DNA from: Elysia chlorotica
Lineage: Eukaryota > Mollusca > Gastropoda > Plakobranchidae
DNA: 64,000 nucleotides
NCBI GenBank assembly: GCA_003991915.1
Contig: RQTK01000507.1
Coordinates: 56,562-120,561, forward strand
Direction of reading: 5' to 3'
Shown here: piece after piece, positions 44,405 to 55,427 of the stretch
Numbering within the stretch: position 1 is the stretch's first letter
How the letters are laid out: each line of letters starts with the position of its first letter
Notes under the pieces: model-generated
What the model was told of the DNA's origin: nothing
The model's input: only the letters and a program-made list of their open reading frames with translations
Databases searched by the model: none
Program-made: the position numbers and the translations under genes

Positions 44405-47400
44405 AAAAAAAAATTGGCAAACACACAAATCAATTGTTGCAGTACACAATTATTCTCTTTGACAATATCTGAATAAAATCACTTACTGTGTCAATGAAAT
44501 TGGCAAATGATTCTGCTGTCTGGCCCTCTTTTTTCTGCGATTGGATGGCAGACTCTTGTATTGTTTTCTGCAGAAACTTGGCCATCTCAATCTTTGCTTT
44601 TAAGGTCTTCTTGATCTTGTCATTTTCAACCTTTTGTTGCTGTAATTGAGGAGAGATGTTTCCTTTTTTATAAAAACAAGAAATTTTTGTTTAAAGCTTT
44701 GAAGATTTTGCAAAAAGCTTAAAGAGATATATTTGTCTGAAATAGCAAGACTCAAGATATTACTCCTGGTCATCATCCTATATATCTGAACAGATAATAA
44801 CACTTGATGTATTTAACCCTTTCTCGTGTAACAGCCAAATCGGGCCAAAAGATTTCCACAGTCTTCTGTACAACGCAGCCAAATATGGTCGCCAGTGTTC
44901 AAACCGGCGATATACAGCCTGGAAGTTTCCCTTCAGCAGTGCATTCTATTTTGGGTTGAATTTGACTGATTGGCTAAAAATAGAACCTTAGTAATCATTC
45001 TAAATATAACTGTGTTATTCCTGATCCCGAATACTTCAAGATTCACCACTGAGGCAGCTCTTGCTAGCATACAGTTTCAGTCTTGCAACACGCTTGTTGA
45101 GTGTTGGCTAGACCTAGCTTTCTTTCTCTTACTTTGGGTTCAAACCAAGCATTGTTTCTTTCTATTTGTATGATGATTACTGATATTTACAGTGGTACAG
45201 AGCTGGACTATGTTGATATAAGCCCAAAAAATGACTTTATTGACTCATGTACTCAATGTTATAATAATAAATCAACTCATACAAGAGGCCTCCGGTGTAC
45301 GTGCAATCTAGATCTAGAGTAGATTTGTATCTACGACCACAGCAAAGCTAGTCTGACTGAATGACATGGCAGTCCATGAAAAAAAAAAAAAAAAGGATAT
45401 ACAAAATATTTCCAAACCTTTTAATGAAGTCATTTGAAATTTCTTTTAAGCTGAGACGTTTTAGCCGACTAGACATAGATTTCCTGAACATAGATGTAAT
45501 ATATAATAAGGATATACGAATGCTCTGACTGTCTCAAACTCATGCTGTTCACTGTGTAGATCTAGGTCTACAGTCAGCACACATTTCAATACTATTACTA
45601 AGCATTCCTCAGCTAGATAGCTTTAAACCAGAGTTCTTATATAAAGATGGTATTGGCAAGAATAAATATATTTTAAAAAAATAAACATTGATTTGTCTTG
45701 TTTCCGTACATCGCTCTCATATTACTTTAGATGTATAATTTGTGTGAGATACATTGGTATACATGCATGACTTTTTTTTCTTTTCAAAATATAGTTTATT
45801 CCTTTGAACAAATATGAATAAATTATTAATATCTTTCCAGTCAAAGGTAGAGTTGAGTTGAGTTGGTTTAACGTCCAACATCTGACAATTTTATGTGCTG
45901 CCACACACGAGGCATGGTGAGGATGCCATGACCTCTGTCTCAGCCGGTCATATTATACTGACACCGACCCAGCCAGTAGGGAGCGCAATCGCCCAGGACT
46001 CGAATCAGGACCTTTTGCGTCTGAAGCCGATGTTCTACCCCAGGGCCACGGCGTCCCCCAGTCAAAGGGAGAGAGGGAGAGAGAGACAGACAGACAAAGA
46101 GAGAGAGAAATAGAGACAGAGTGGGGGCAGAGGGGAGAGAGATGTGTAGGATGATACATGAAAACAAAATAGTATCAAGAAACATAATTTGGACTCTTCC
46201 TAGTGCCGTTAACGTATCTTCTCTTAGTCTTTCCCCCCAAAACTGTAATTTTTCCTGTCTCTAAATTATATATGATGCGTGGGCGTTTCCTAATTCTCAG
46301 AGCACTAGTCACTAGATAATGAGTTACAAGGTTTTTCCTATAACCCCTCTGTCCAAACCGCATTTGGTTGAAAGATTGTAAACAAACATGGATGCTCCTG
46401 ATAGCAGGAAGCTGAAATTGGTAATCCAAGATGGCCATGTAACAATAAGAAAAGGTTTAAAAAAAAATAACATAACTTAAATAGATCTTAAAATCTAAAT
46501 TTAATTTCAAAAGTACAATAAAGTTATCCTATGGTATCAATACCTCAGCAGTATCTTCCTTGAAAGTACTTGGTAACATATTTGGAAAGAAGTGAAGTAC
46601 CACAGGCAGCAAGAACTCAGCAAATGGCACTAGAATGAAGACGAGCATAGGCAGAAGCCGAAACATGTCTGCCGTAGTTCGCACTAACTGTTGAGAAAGA
46701 GTAAGGTTATTTATTAAACATGTTGTTGACACAGGACTGGAGAAGGGGAGTAAGGAAGGAAGGTGAGAGATCACAGCCACAGAAAGAGATAAAAAAAAGA
46801 GAAAAGGAGGTGTGGGGGGATGGGGTGGTGGTGTTGATTTCACGTCACCTTTTTGGTTTAAGGTCAACCAAAATTTTGTTGTTTAGAAAGGCTTTCTTAG
46901 TTTTTACCATATAACATAATAGGTAGGAAATTATCTGCAAAATTTCAGCTTATTTGTTGTAAGAAAGCCTTGTCTTCATATCCTTTCAGATATTAACAAT
47001 ATTTTTTACTTTTAGTATAAACTTCAATGTTAAAAAAAATCTGTTTTTATAAGTGATGCTGGTTGTAAGAGCAGCATCCCTTCTATTCTTCAACAGATGG
47101 TCTGGATATAATACTGACAGTGTAAGATGTATCGCATAAATTGAACTGTAAAGGACCGTAGCTAAGAAGAAAAAACAACAACACACTTGTACAGATTTGA
47201 ATAAAAGCTCAACCAAATAGATGTGAATCTTTAGTATAGATATATTTTGGTTATTCTATGACCTTTTTTTAGATTTAAGCCTCTTGATTCCCTGTGGAAC
47301 ATAGGGCTGCAGCGAATCCCCTCCACAGAACTCGGTTCTGGTTGGTCCTGTTCAGCTCGGCCCACGTACGGCCAGCAGCTTTAATCTCGGCATTAGTGCT

Positions 47401-50400
47401 TCACCGACAAGTCTGCTTTGGACGTCCGACTTTGCGTTTACCTTGGGGGTTCCACTCTTTCTGATGTTGGATGGCAGGCTTTCAAAGTGGGTGGCCTATC
47501 CAGCGCCATTTGCGCTTTCTGATCTCCCGTCTCGATGGAGGTTTGCTTCATTTTGTCCCTCAGTTCTTTGTTCGGGATAACTTTGGGCCACCTAACGTTG
47601 AGGATGTTTCTGAGGCACCTGTTGGTGAATGATTGCAGTTAATGGCTGTTGGTCTTATAATGCGCCATCTTTCTGAGCCATAGAGTAAGACCGACTTCAC
47701 CTTGGTCTTAGGGTATTGAAAGCGTATTGGGCCTTATTGATTTGGCATCTTTGTCCTCGTCTGTCCCTCCATCTTTCTTACAACACTGCCAAGATTTATA
47801 ACTTGTCAACCTCTTTCATGTTTTCCTGATGCAGCTACAATGAGTCTGCCTGTCTGTTATTGATTCGTATGACCTTTGCAAACTTAATGTGTAACCAATG
47901 GTTGGGAGTGCCAGTTGGATCTAAAATGAAGCTCATGCTCTAAATGAAAAAGTTAATCACACTAGATCATAAGCTATGAAGTCTCCATACAAAGCATTCA
48001 CTCAATCATTCCGTTCAGAAATGGATCCATTGTCCACAGTCTTCACTATCCTGGAGTCATAATTTGCACATAATACAACTTTGTAAAGCAGTGTACACAT
48101 CTTTACGGTCCTAGATATTCATATCAAAAGCAACCTTAAGTATACAGGCACCATAAGATTAAAGTAAGGTTTGCAAGCTAACACTTAGAGAACTTAAAAA
48201 AAAAATATCATGATTAAACAATATTTTTTTAAATTTTTTTCTCTCTCACCTGATTGTACTCTCTTCTTGTCAAGCTCTTCCCATTCATCAACTGCCATAT
48301 CAACTTTGAACATATACGAATGTCAATAGCAAGAAGTCTGAAACCATGGTAGTAGTGTTTGCATACAGCAACAAGGCGCTCTCCAATGGTTTTCTTTGCT
48401 GGTACAGGCAGCGTTTGCTCAGGTTCATCCTTAACGCTATCTTTTATAGCTTTTACAGTCTTTTCAACTTTCGACTCTTCCTTGTAAAAAGATGACGTTG
48501 AATGAAAATTTCGAACTGGTAAGTCACAAAATTGCCCGTTTAGATTAATAGATATAGGTATATGCAGGGCTGAATTTTTACTGGTTACAAACGATGAAAT
48601 GGACGTGAATGTTGAGGTATAATGGGCGTGGCACTTTGACTTAAAATGGATCTTGTGTGATGTTAAGGTGGGAGATCCTGCGACAGCTTGAAAGGGGCTC
48701 TCATTGACACAGCACTGTCTGCGGGACCTGGTTTACCAAAAAACAACAAAACAGAAGGAAAATAATACGAGAGTTCAATTCAATCTTTAAAATCATTTTT
48801 TTGTACCATAAATAACCAGGTATATTAATACAATTTATAATACTATTTTTTTTAGACACAGTTACTGTGGTTGAAAAAAGTACAACAATTTTAATTAACA
48901 GAATGCCGGCATTAAAAACATTTCATTTGTGAAACAGTGTATTAACATGATTAATGTACATTTGATCAGCCAAAAAAAAAATTGTCCTTGGTTTTTACAA
49001 CATAAATAAGTGTCATAGGTAATCAATAATAAAATAAAATAAATAATTTCAAAAACCTGTTCAAATGACTGTGAGTGGTGACTGAACACGTCCTGCAGTA
49101 TAGAAGACTCCATTTCCTTCCTGAAAAAAAAGAAGCATATTTTACTATGAGATTTAAAAAGATGTTTGCAATGTGGTGTGAATATTTTTTTTTTTCAGGA
49201 GGAAGGTGGTGTCATGAAAATGAGCAGAATATAAATGTCATATAACAAAAGGAATATCAGACATGACGTCTCTTCCAGGGATGCCACCCAAACCTGACGA
49301 AATTTCCAGGACTTTGGTAGTGAAGAAAGAGGGGGTTCAGGGGGTGAATAGTGAAGAAAGAGGGGGGTCAGGGGGTGAATAGTGAAGAAAGAGGGGGGTC
49401 AGTGGGTGAATAGTGAATAAAGAGGGGGTCAGGGGGTGAATAGTGAAGAAAGAGGGGGTCAGGGGGTGAATAGTGAAGTCAGGGGGGGAATAGTGAAGTC
49501 AGAGGGGGTCAGGGGGTAAATAGTGAAGAAATAGGGGAGTTAGGAGGTGAATAGTGAAGAAAGAGGGGGTCAGGGGGTAAATAGTGAAGAAATAGGGGGT
49601 CAGGGGGTGAATAGTGAAGAAAGAGGGGAGTCATGGGGCGAAGCCCCTTCTGGAAAATTTTTCAAGATTTTCGCCTCTCTAGAGATGCTCTGAAAATGTC
49701 CCGGAGATGATAAATTTAATGGTTACATTTATTAAAGAAAATAGATGTATTACATTTTACTATTATTCGATAACAAATATTTGCTGGTAAACAATAAGTA
49801 CACAGGATTTTCTTCTTTGCCAGATTCCATATAAACCTATATATATTATATTGCTTATTGTGTATCAAGATCCGCCTCGACTATGTAGTGAGCGTCCATT
49901 TCATGAAGAAATAAACATGGTTAAAGCAAAACAAACGATATCATACGAAAAATTATTAGCATAAATCTAATTAGAATGAATTTAAAATTAAACTATAGAT
50001 ATTAGATGCAGAGTGTGCCGATCGTCTGAAACAATGTAGCTATCACATTATAAGATAGGCCTACATCTCGGTTAGATCTAGCTTTAATAGATAGATCCAG
50101 ACCTCGATTTAAAAAAAAAAAAATTTTTTTTTTTTCCATTAAAAGTTACCAGATGAGCGTGCATGTTAACCCTACAAGTGTCACTAGCATTTAGTGATAG
50201 ATGCTGGGCTATATTTTGATCATTTATATCTATAGGGGTCATAAAATGGACTGAGAGGCAGCAAACAATTTTTATCCATAATAAAACCTATACATTTTTT
50301 GAAAGCTGAAAGGGTGTAGACAATTTTGAAGTGGTTTTCAGTACCATACAATAGTCTTGTGACCTTGACCTCGGCCTTGAAAGGCCAAGGTCAGGTTTCT

Positions 50401-52319
50401 AGCCTAAAAAATATCTACTTTGTTATCAAATAACTTGGGAACCAGATGTTTCACTTCAAACAATAAGAACAAAAGTTGCAGATAATCTATTCAGCTTTCA
50501 GAAAATGCATAGATCGAATAGCTTCACTCCAAGAATAAACCAGCTGTAGCAGATTCGTGCAACAGAAAAAGTGAACATAAACTTCAAGAATGATCCTGAG
50601 TTTTCTCTCTGACCATTGCCAACACAATAGAATGACATGTAAAAAGAAGTAGATTGGGTACTTAGCTGGCATGGTTATTCTGGTCTCTTTATCAACTAGC
50701 TCTACATCTAGATCTAGATTTAAATATCTGTTTCTATCTACTTCTAACTCAACTGCTCTTGGCACTGACTCACTAGATCTAGATCTAACTACTGGCTCCT
50801 TGCCTTCACCGTCACTACTACTAACTAGATCTAGATATATTAGACTACCAATATCAAAATCATCATCACTCTCACCATCTAAGACATCTAAAACTTTTTC
50901 TCGAGTACAAGTTATATCCTTCCTGATAGACCTGCTCCTTGATCAGATATCGTTAGAGCTTGTAGCTTTCAAGAGAAAATTGAGTGTCAACATGTAAACA
51001 GAGTAGGAGATGAAAACAGCTGTTATTGGAATTCAAAACACTGGAAGGAAGTGGAACTTTTCTTTTTTTCTATAGAAACTGTTTCGAATTATTTGGCGCT
51101 GTACAGAAGCTTTAGTCAGCCATAAAATTAACTCTCTTTTACTGCCAATGATATCGATCGTAACACTACAGGAGCGACTTAACCGGCCGTAAACATGCCT
51201 AGGGTTTATTTGCTGATCTAATTATCAATAAGCGTAGAGCGGTTTGACCAAGGTTCCGTCATTAAAACTATAAAAAAATAGTAGATAGATCTTAGTCGAT
51301 CAAACACACTCTAACAGGAATCAACTTGTCATACAAGACGAAGAGGGCTGGAAGAAGATGGACAGTTTGGTATTATTCGGAAGAATAAACCAATTCAGAT
51401 AAACTAGAGCTTAAAATCGGTGACACCAATGAGGTAAACTTCAGTGCCTAGACCGCACGTAAAAACAGTAGGCCCTAGGCCTACTATGCAAACTAATTTA
51501 ACAAACAATGAAAAGACATTGCATGTCGATAGACATTGTTCTTTGCTTTTCTCTTCCGCACTAGCAAACTTGAGTTTTCTTTGTCTACTCGGGTTTAAGT
51601 TGCACAATTAAACGTAGTTGTATTGAAAATTGAAAACATGTTGAAATGATATTGCATTAACCTTTAAAAAAAAAAAAAGGAATGAATTCCTATGTTCTAA
51701 TAAGGCCTATTGCATTGATCCTGTGACATCACACCTTTCTTTTCCAATGTTCACAATGTTCAAAAGATAAAATTTTAAACATATGCTAGACGCCATACAG
51801 GCTATATTAAATGCAAAATGGGAACATATATTTTTGTCATTTGAGAGAATGAAAATTAACGTGAAAGGTGCTTGGACACTGGATGAAACTGGATACAAAC
51901 TCTTGTGCCGGTAAATAGGTCAATATATCCACTAAAATATTCATCTCTGAAGTGTGGAGTACACATTGGGTTCACTATGGTAGCAAAGAACATTTCCTGG
52001 TAATTCTAGATATATCAATTTACACAGAAGCTAAATTTATTTTGTTTAGCATTATGCTTTAAAAAATTGAATGCCGATGGTCTAAAATCCTAGTTGCAGT
52101 AGTGAGGGCCATGGAATAAGGAAATCTGTCATTATTACCTTCAACATTGGCTTTACATTCACATTGAAACATTTATCTATATCTAGATTTAGATCTCATC
52201 TAAACTCTAGCTCTTAAAATTGGATTACATGTCCATCTATTGTACGCTGTCTTACCTGTTATCCCAATCAAAGAATGTTTGCCGGTAGTATACGCGTGCT
52301 TCAGTAATATAGAAGTCAT
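33487..52319 (-). CDS. LETM1: LETM1, mitochondrial inner-membrane cation/proton exchanger, 13 coding exons
   Basis: LETM1 exchanges K+ or Ca2+ for H+ across the inner membrane and affects cristae and volume. Exons in gene order: 52319-52256, 49120-49057, 48727-48250, 46687-46544, 44639-44487, 43964-43761, 42164-41913, 40686-40453, 38667-38559, 37517-37330, 35297-35047, 34587-34446, 33702-33487. They sum to 2499 nt: 832 codons plus stop, with matching phases throughout. Human LETM1 is 739. The start [15 protein letters not shown] fits human MASILLR, followed by an Arg/Ser-rich presequence. Residues about 165-200 hold HYYHGFRLL and NGKSLTRRE; 214-233 is the single membrane segment ending FPNMLPSTF; 302-369 and 370-453 are the LETM domain; then charged helices; and an EF-hand-like loop at 747-758. 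No stop codons or frameshifts seen. Confidence 0.95.
34446..34587 (-). CDS. LETM1: LETM1 coding exon 12, EF-hand-like loop
   Basis: Residues 714-761, phase 2 to 0. [17 protein letters not shown], then loop [12 protein letters not shown] (747-758). Positions 1, 3, 5, 6 and 9 fit a calcium loop; position 12 is Asn where Glu or Asp is usual. Confidence 0.94.
35047..35297 (-). CDS. LETM1: LETM1 coding exon 11
   Basis: Residues 631-714, phase 0 to 2. [20 protein letters not shown] is the family's KRLTKRVQQMIGQID-like coiled-coil; the rest is a charged linker. Confidence 0.93.
36395..36570. repeat. Dispersed repeat, copy 2
   Basis: Partner of 30690-30860, same orientation, in LETM1 intron 10. The order of shared words is the same; divergence is moderate. 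The rest of the intron (35298-36390 and 36570-37329) is AT-rich with no feature I recognise. Confidence 0.7.
37330..37517 (-). CDS. LETM1: LETM1 coding exon 10
   Basis: Residues 568-630, phase 1 to 0. Acidic; [20 protein letters not shown] aligns with the human KEEITKEEIDILSDACSKL, followed by [10 protein letters not shown] (human LKEDVQDYSE). Confidence 0.93.
38559..38667 (-). CDS. LETM1: LETM1 coding exon 9
   Basis: Residues 532-568, phase 0 to 1. [18 protein letters not shown], a charged helix not strongly conserved. Both junctions and the phase fit neighbouring exons. A minisatellite begins about 25 nt upstream of its acceptor (CCTTGCAG). Confidence 0.85.
38692..39175. repeat. 26-29-bp minisatellite beside the LETM1 exon 9 acceptor, about 17 copies
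   Basis: Unit 'acagtgagttcagtagtct' plus 'aa(g)acacag'. For the gene (minus strand) each unit reads 'agactactgaactcactgtc', which contains a branch-point-like 'ctgaac'. It starts 25 nt upstream of the acceptor. Confidence 0.95.
39280..39790. repeat. Long (CT)n and (CA)n block in LETM1 intron 8
   Basis: CT runs at about 39283-39323, 39407-39445 and 39728-39788, separated by CA-rich stretches. On the transcribed strand this is purine-rich. The predicted Arg/Glu frame on the minus strand is an artefact. Confidence 0.95.
40453..40686 (-). CDS. LETM1: LETM1 coding exon 8
   Basis: Residues 454-531, phase 0. [20 protein letters not shown] aligns with human [35 protein letters not shown] follows. 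Acceptor TTGACCAG. Confidence 0.94.
41913..42164 (-). CDS. LETM1: LETM1 coding exon 7
   Basis: Residues 370-453, phase 0. [40 protein letters not shown] and YLPETLS, very close to vertebrate LETM1 and the most conserved part of the ribosome-binding-like domain. Confidence 0.96.
42380..43245 (+). mobile_element. Non-LTR retrotransposon fragment in LETM1 intron 6
   Basis: The frame 42383-42919 carries LDFADDIS (42490-42501 codes FADD), [10 protein letters not shown] and [10 protein letters not shown], the reverse-transcriptase end. A frame-broken tail (about 42960-43240) has WIGHTLRKP- and [10 protein letters not shown]-type motifs. Antisense to LETM1. Same family as 47275-47880 and 57165-57255. 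Confidence 0.85.
43640..43684. repeat. (GA)n microsatellite
   Basis: About 20 GA dinucleotides next to the exon 6 donor side of LETM1. Confidence 0.95.
43761..43964 (-). CDS. LETM1: LETM1 coding exon 6
   Basis: Residues 302-369, phase 0. [43 protein letters not shown]; start of the conserved LETM domain facing the matrix. Confidence 0.96.
44324..44403. repeat. (GA)n microsatellite, 80 bp
   Basis: Forty uninterrupted GA dinucleotides, about 85 nt past the LETM1 exon 5 donor. Confidence 0.97.
44487..44639 (-). CDS. LETM1: LETM1 coding exon 5
   Basis: Residues 251-301, phase 0. [20 protein letters not shown] aligns with human [20 protein letters not shown]; a basic helix following the membrane segment. 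Confidence 0.94.
45858..46058 (-). mobile_element. SINE, minus orientation, in LETM1 intron 4
   Basis: Reads the SINE family in reverse: 'taacgtccaacatc', 'gacaattttatgtgctgcc', 'tctcagccggtca', 'gtagggagcg' and the tRNA-like head up to 'ggggga'. About 45 bp between the core and the tail is missing. A (GA)-rich stretch follows to about 46110. Confidence 0.85.
46544..46687 (-). CDS. LETM1: LETM1 coding exon 4, membrane segment
   Basis: Residues 203-250, phase 0. [20 protein letters not shown] is the inner-membrane helix with its conserved internal Pro; [10 protein letters not shown] is the family signature right after it. Confidence 0.97.
47275..47880 (-). mobile_element. Non-LTR retrotransposon 3' fragment in LETM1 intron 3
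   Basis: On the minus strand it reads a 'tactctatggctcag' (LYGS) motif, WIGHPL-like and GRPKQT-like segments and the end 'gtggaggggattcgctgcag', 'cctatgttccacaggga'. No intact frame. Inverted relative to 42380-43245. Confidence 0.8.
48250..48727 (-). CDS. LETM1: LETM1 coding exon 3
   Basis: Residues 43-202. The frame needs the acceptor ACCAG|GTCCCGC, giving [12 protein letters not shown], a variable region, then [20 protein letters not shown] and [15 protein letters not shown]. Only this frame is open through the exon. Donor CAG|GTGAGA. Confidence 0.94.
49057..49120 (-). CDS. LETM1: LETM1 coding exon 2
   Basis: 64 nt, residues 22-43, codon-split at both ends. Read in the frame set by exons 1 and 3 it gives [20 protein letters not shown], basic and Ser/Thr-rich as expected for a presequence. 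A different frame starts with ATG (MESSILQ) but it would not join exon 3 at its best acceptor. Confidence 0.85.
49305..49640. repeat. G-rich minisatellite, about 30-bp units, about 11 copies
   Basis: 'agagggggtcagggggtgaa' plus 'tagtgaagaa', with variants. Runs of five G are on the plus strand, which is the template strand of LETM1. In LETM1 intron 1. Confidence 0.95.
50487..50942 (-). pseudogene. Acidic open frame, possible transposase N-terminus relic
   Basis: Open between TGA (50943-50945) and about 50487. Contains [29 protein letters not shown] and repeated LDLDLD/RSRSS coded by the CTAGATCTAG words. An acidic Asp/Glu/Ser start like this occurs in piggyBac-like transposases, which is only a resemblance. 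Nothing catalytic follows. In LETM1 intron 1. Confidence 0.25.
52256..52319 (-). CDS. LETM1: LETM1 coding exon 1 with the start codon
   Basis: ATG at 52319-52317: [21 protein letters not shown], ending ACAG|GTAAGA in phase 1. The similarity to vertebrate MASILLR and the exact phase fit make this the start. An upstream ATG near 52344 (MAASGQT, then TGA) is a short uORF that overlaps the start region. 3.1 kb intron to exon 2. Confidence 0.88.
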
Positions 52320-54029
52320 GTTTGTCCACTAGCAGCCATTTGTCTACAAACCTGAGTAAGAGTCGAAGTATCTATTTGACCTCTCATCACATCGAGGTCA
52401 TATAAGGTCAAAGGTTAGTAGTGTGAAAGCTCTAGAATCAGTAAACGAGGATTAACCCGATACAATCATGTAATAACTGACACCGTATGCTATTATTAAT
52501 TTGTGGCCCACAACTATAAGTAGAAATCTTCTTTAAAAACAGGAATGAATTCGGTTCTTTTTTTCCAACACAGTTGAGTCTGTAACTAGTTAATAGAGAG
52601 TTATAGCAACCGTACTTGTAGCTCTGACGTGTACCTGTAGCGTGTAGGAAACTATGCGGATCTGTTATTAGTGGCGAGTGGAAGCACGTAGATGGTGTCT
52701 AAATACAGCTCCATTGGTTTTCAAAATGCATGTAGTAAATGACAAAGAGAAATGTTTGCAGAAAAATAATATGATTTTTTTTGGTCATTTCTGGTGCATC
52801 TTAATGTGATTCGCTACATTAAGCATTAAGAATTGTCGTATGATCGCACCTTATGACTATGCACTGAGGCAAACTTTGGGCTAGAACTAAAGCTGTAGAA
52901 CTAGATCTAGATATAGCGTGATCTGTAAATTAGATCTTCAAAATTTGTTCAGTACTTTCATTGGTTTAACGTCGGAATTTCGTTCTAAAAAAGCGAATGT
53001 TTAACTTGAGGTTACACACTACATATTCGAGGCACACACTTGGTGGTTTTCCCATTGGAAAGCTCAGTCTCTCCTCTTTCTTCTAGTCTTTATTTCAAGT
53101 CAATCCGTTCATTTGACGCGCCGCTCCGCCGATTTTGGTAAAGAGTGTGTGATAAAGACTTAGCGCGAATCTGCCGTTTAGCCGATAGATACAGGGTCGC
53201 GGAAATCCCGTAATTGTGTGTTTGTTTCTTGTTGTTTGTGTGTGTGTGTAAATGATTGGTAAATATTTTTCTTTCAACTCACCCGTAAAGGGAAGGGAAA
53301 ATCGAAGGGGCGGGGTGTCAAGGTGACTGAGACTGTGAGCAGCCAAGTCTGGGTACTTTTGTCTTTTAATTTACACACATGCTCACTTAGGGTTGTCTCT
53401 AATCTATTTTTTTTTCATCTAAAACTACATTAATGTTGGTTAAACCTGGTTTTAAACTGGTGTCCTAAGAGTCCAATGTATGTGTCAATTTCATCGTTGT
53501 CTTTTCGTTGCACCGTGCTTGGTAAATAACTCCTTCTTCCAAAGATAATAATGCCGTCTAATGGGCGAATTGTTTTCTTGTAGTTGCATGGTTTCGTTTC
53601 TTTGATGTTGTTTTTTTTTTCTTGGTTTTTAATTAAAAGACAACAATACCTCTTGGCATATTTTTGAAAAGCAAAAACCATATTCACCATCATAAAAAGT
53701 GCGCACTGTGTTTGAGCGAAACGTTTTAAATCTTAACACATAAAAACAAGCCTGAATAAAAGAAAATAAATACCGTACTATCAACGCAAATGGGAGCGGA
53801 CAGGCCGAAACCAGTATGCATTACTATGCAACAAGGAAAACCATGGAGTGGACGCACACAACTTCTACGCTGCTGCTTTTATGAATTTTTCAAAGCAAGT
53901 TTAAATTTAGAATCTAAAAAAATAATAGATATGGAAAAAATTAACAATTGGAAGATTCAGAATGTCAAATACATAATGAGAGATAGGGTGCAAGATAGAA
54001 AAAGATTGGAGGGACGGGAAAAAGTGCAA

Positions 54030-54067
54030 GGTGAGAGAGAGAGAAAGGGAGAGATAGTGAGAAAGAG

Positions 54068-54119
<52 letters not shown>

Positions 54120-54126
54120 GGGGGGG
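54030..54126. repeat. (GA)n microsatellite with G-run end
   Basis: GA-rich from 54030, about 20 perfect GA at 54074-54114, then nine or more G. Frames through it encode Arg/Glu only. Confidence 0.95.
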
Positions 54127-54807
54127 GCGGCTTGATCTCTAGATAATAAGAAAAAATACCCAATGTTGCTGCAGAGAAAAATACAAGTTAAGAAAAAATA
54201 AAACGAAATCAATAATTTGTTTGTATTTTCACTCTTTACTTGTCATAAGCATTTTAATCCAGTCAACAACAACAATGATACTATTTCCAAAAACAATGCA
54301 AAACAATTAAAACGCGTTATTGTCTTTTTCCTTTTATACTTTTCGCTTTTGTTCATTTCACTCGTTGGTATATTTTTTTTTCTTTTTAACGCAAATAAAT
54401 TCGTCAAGACAGCATAATTAATATTATTATACATATCCAATATAGTTTTTAAAATATATTTTTTCAAGAATAGCCTATACATATTCGTTTTGCAAATCAT
54501 CTAAATACTAGTCCGTAATTTGTAAGCGCATGTACATAATTTTATGGATAACGTGATTTTCTATACTTATAAAAGGCATTTTCAAACCTGAAACTTGCCC
54601 TTGTATATTTTACAGACCTGTTTTTTTTAACCAAATATAAACTGAACTGCTTAAAAATTGAAAATATAACGAATTTAACCGCTCAATAAATCGACGAAAT
54701 GTAATATATGTGTATGTATTTTTTAAGCAACGGGCAGCAATGTTAGCATTAAAATAGCATTAGCAGAAGTGCTAAAAATTGAAGTAATGATGTTATAAGA
54801 AAAAGTT

Positions 54808-54878
<71 letters not shown>
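54808..54878. repeat. (TAG)n microsatellite
   Basis: More than twenty 'tag' triplets (agtagtag...). Confidence 0.97.
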
Positions 54879-54879
<1 letters not shown>

Positions 54880-55400
54880 ATGTTCCTTTTTTGCGTTTCA
54901 TCTATTGCGGTCGATTGTAGCTGTTTGTTTGTTGTTTGTTTTTTATTGTTGTTTCGTTTTTTTTTTATTGGAGGCGATGGGGTGTTGCTGGCATTTTTGT
55001 TTGCTCATATTTCATCCATTGCGGTTAACTAATAAATGTACTATCCATGTTGCTGTGGGGTTTTTTTTCTTCATTTTATTTTCTAATGCTCCATCTATTG
55101 CGGTTTACAATTGCTGTTCTTGCTGGTTTTGTTTTTTTTTTCTTGTTCTTGTTCTTGTTCTTGTTCTTGTTCTTGTTCTTGTTCTTGTTCTTGTTCTTGT
55201 TCTTGTTCTTGTTGGTGGTGGTGGTGGTGTTGCTAATGCTGTTCCTTTTTTTGTGTCTTATCTATTGTGGTCAACTGTAACTGTTTGTTTTTTGGTGGGT
55301 TTTTTTTTTATGGGGGGCGATGGCGTGGTACTGACATTTTGTTTGCTCATATTTCATCCATTATGGTTAACTAATACATGTACTCTCCATGTTGTTGTTG
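54880..55400 (+). repeat. Tandem duplication, period about 350 bp, upstream of the dynein fragment
   Basis: 'tgttcctttttt', 'ctattg.ggtc', 'tgtagctgtttg' near 54880 recur near 55240. 'gctcatatttcatccatt' and 'ggttaactaata' near 55000 recur near 55345. Inside lies (TTCTTG)n at 55139-55213 followed by (GGT)n. Confidence 0.85.
55139..55213. repeat. (TTCTTG)n hexanucleotide repeat
   Basis: About 12 perfect hexamers. The long Leu-Val frame across it is an artefact. Confidence 0.97.
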
Positions 55401-55427
55401 TTGTTGTTTTTTTATTCCGCTGCCCAG

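Larger units (their letters stand above)
52320..55427. other. LETM1: Region upstream of LETM1, no gene seen
   Basis: The LETM1 promoter should lie just above 52320. I see no clear TATA box or CpG island; a mildly CpG-containing stretch is at 53110-53220. The rest holds simple repeats at 54030-54120 and 54808-54880 and the duplication at 54880-55400. Confidence 0.4.

Noticed and set aside
49057-49113. ATG at 49113 ([10 protein letters not shown]) as the LETM1 start
   Set aside because: This frame would need an unusual acceptor to join exon 3. The frame from exon 1 (MTSILLK) fits both junctions and gives a basic presequence.
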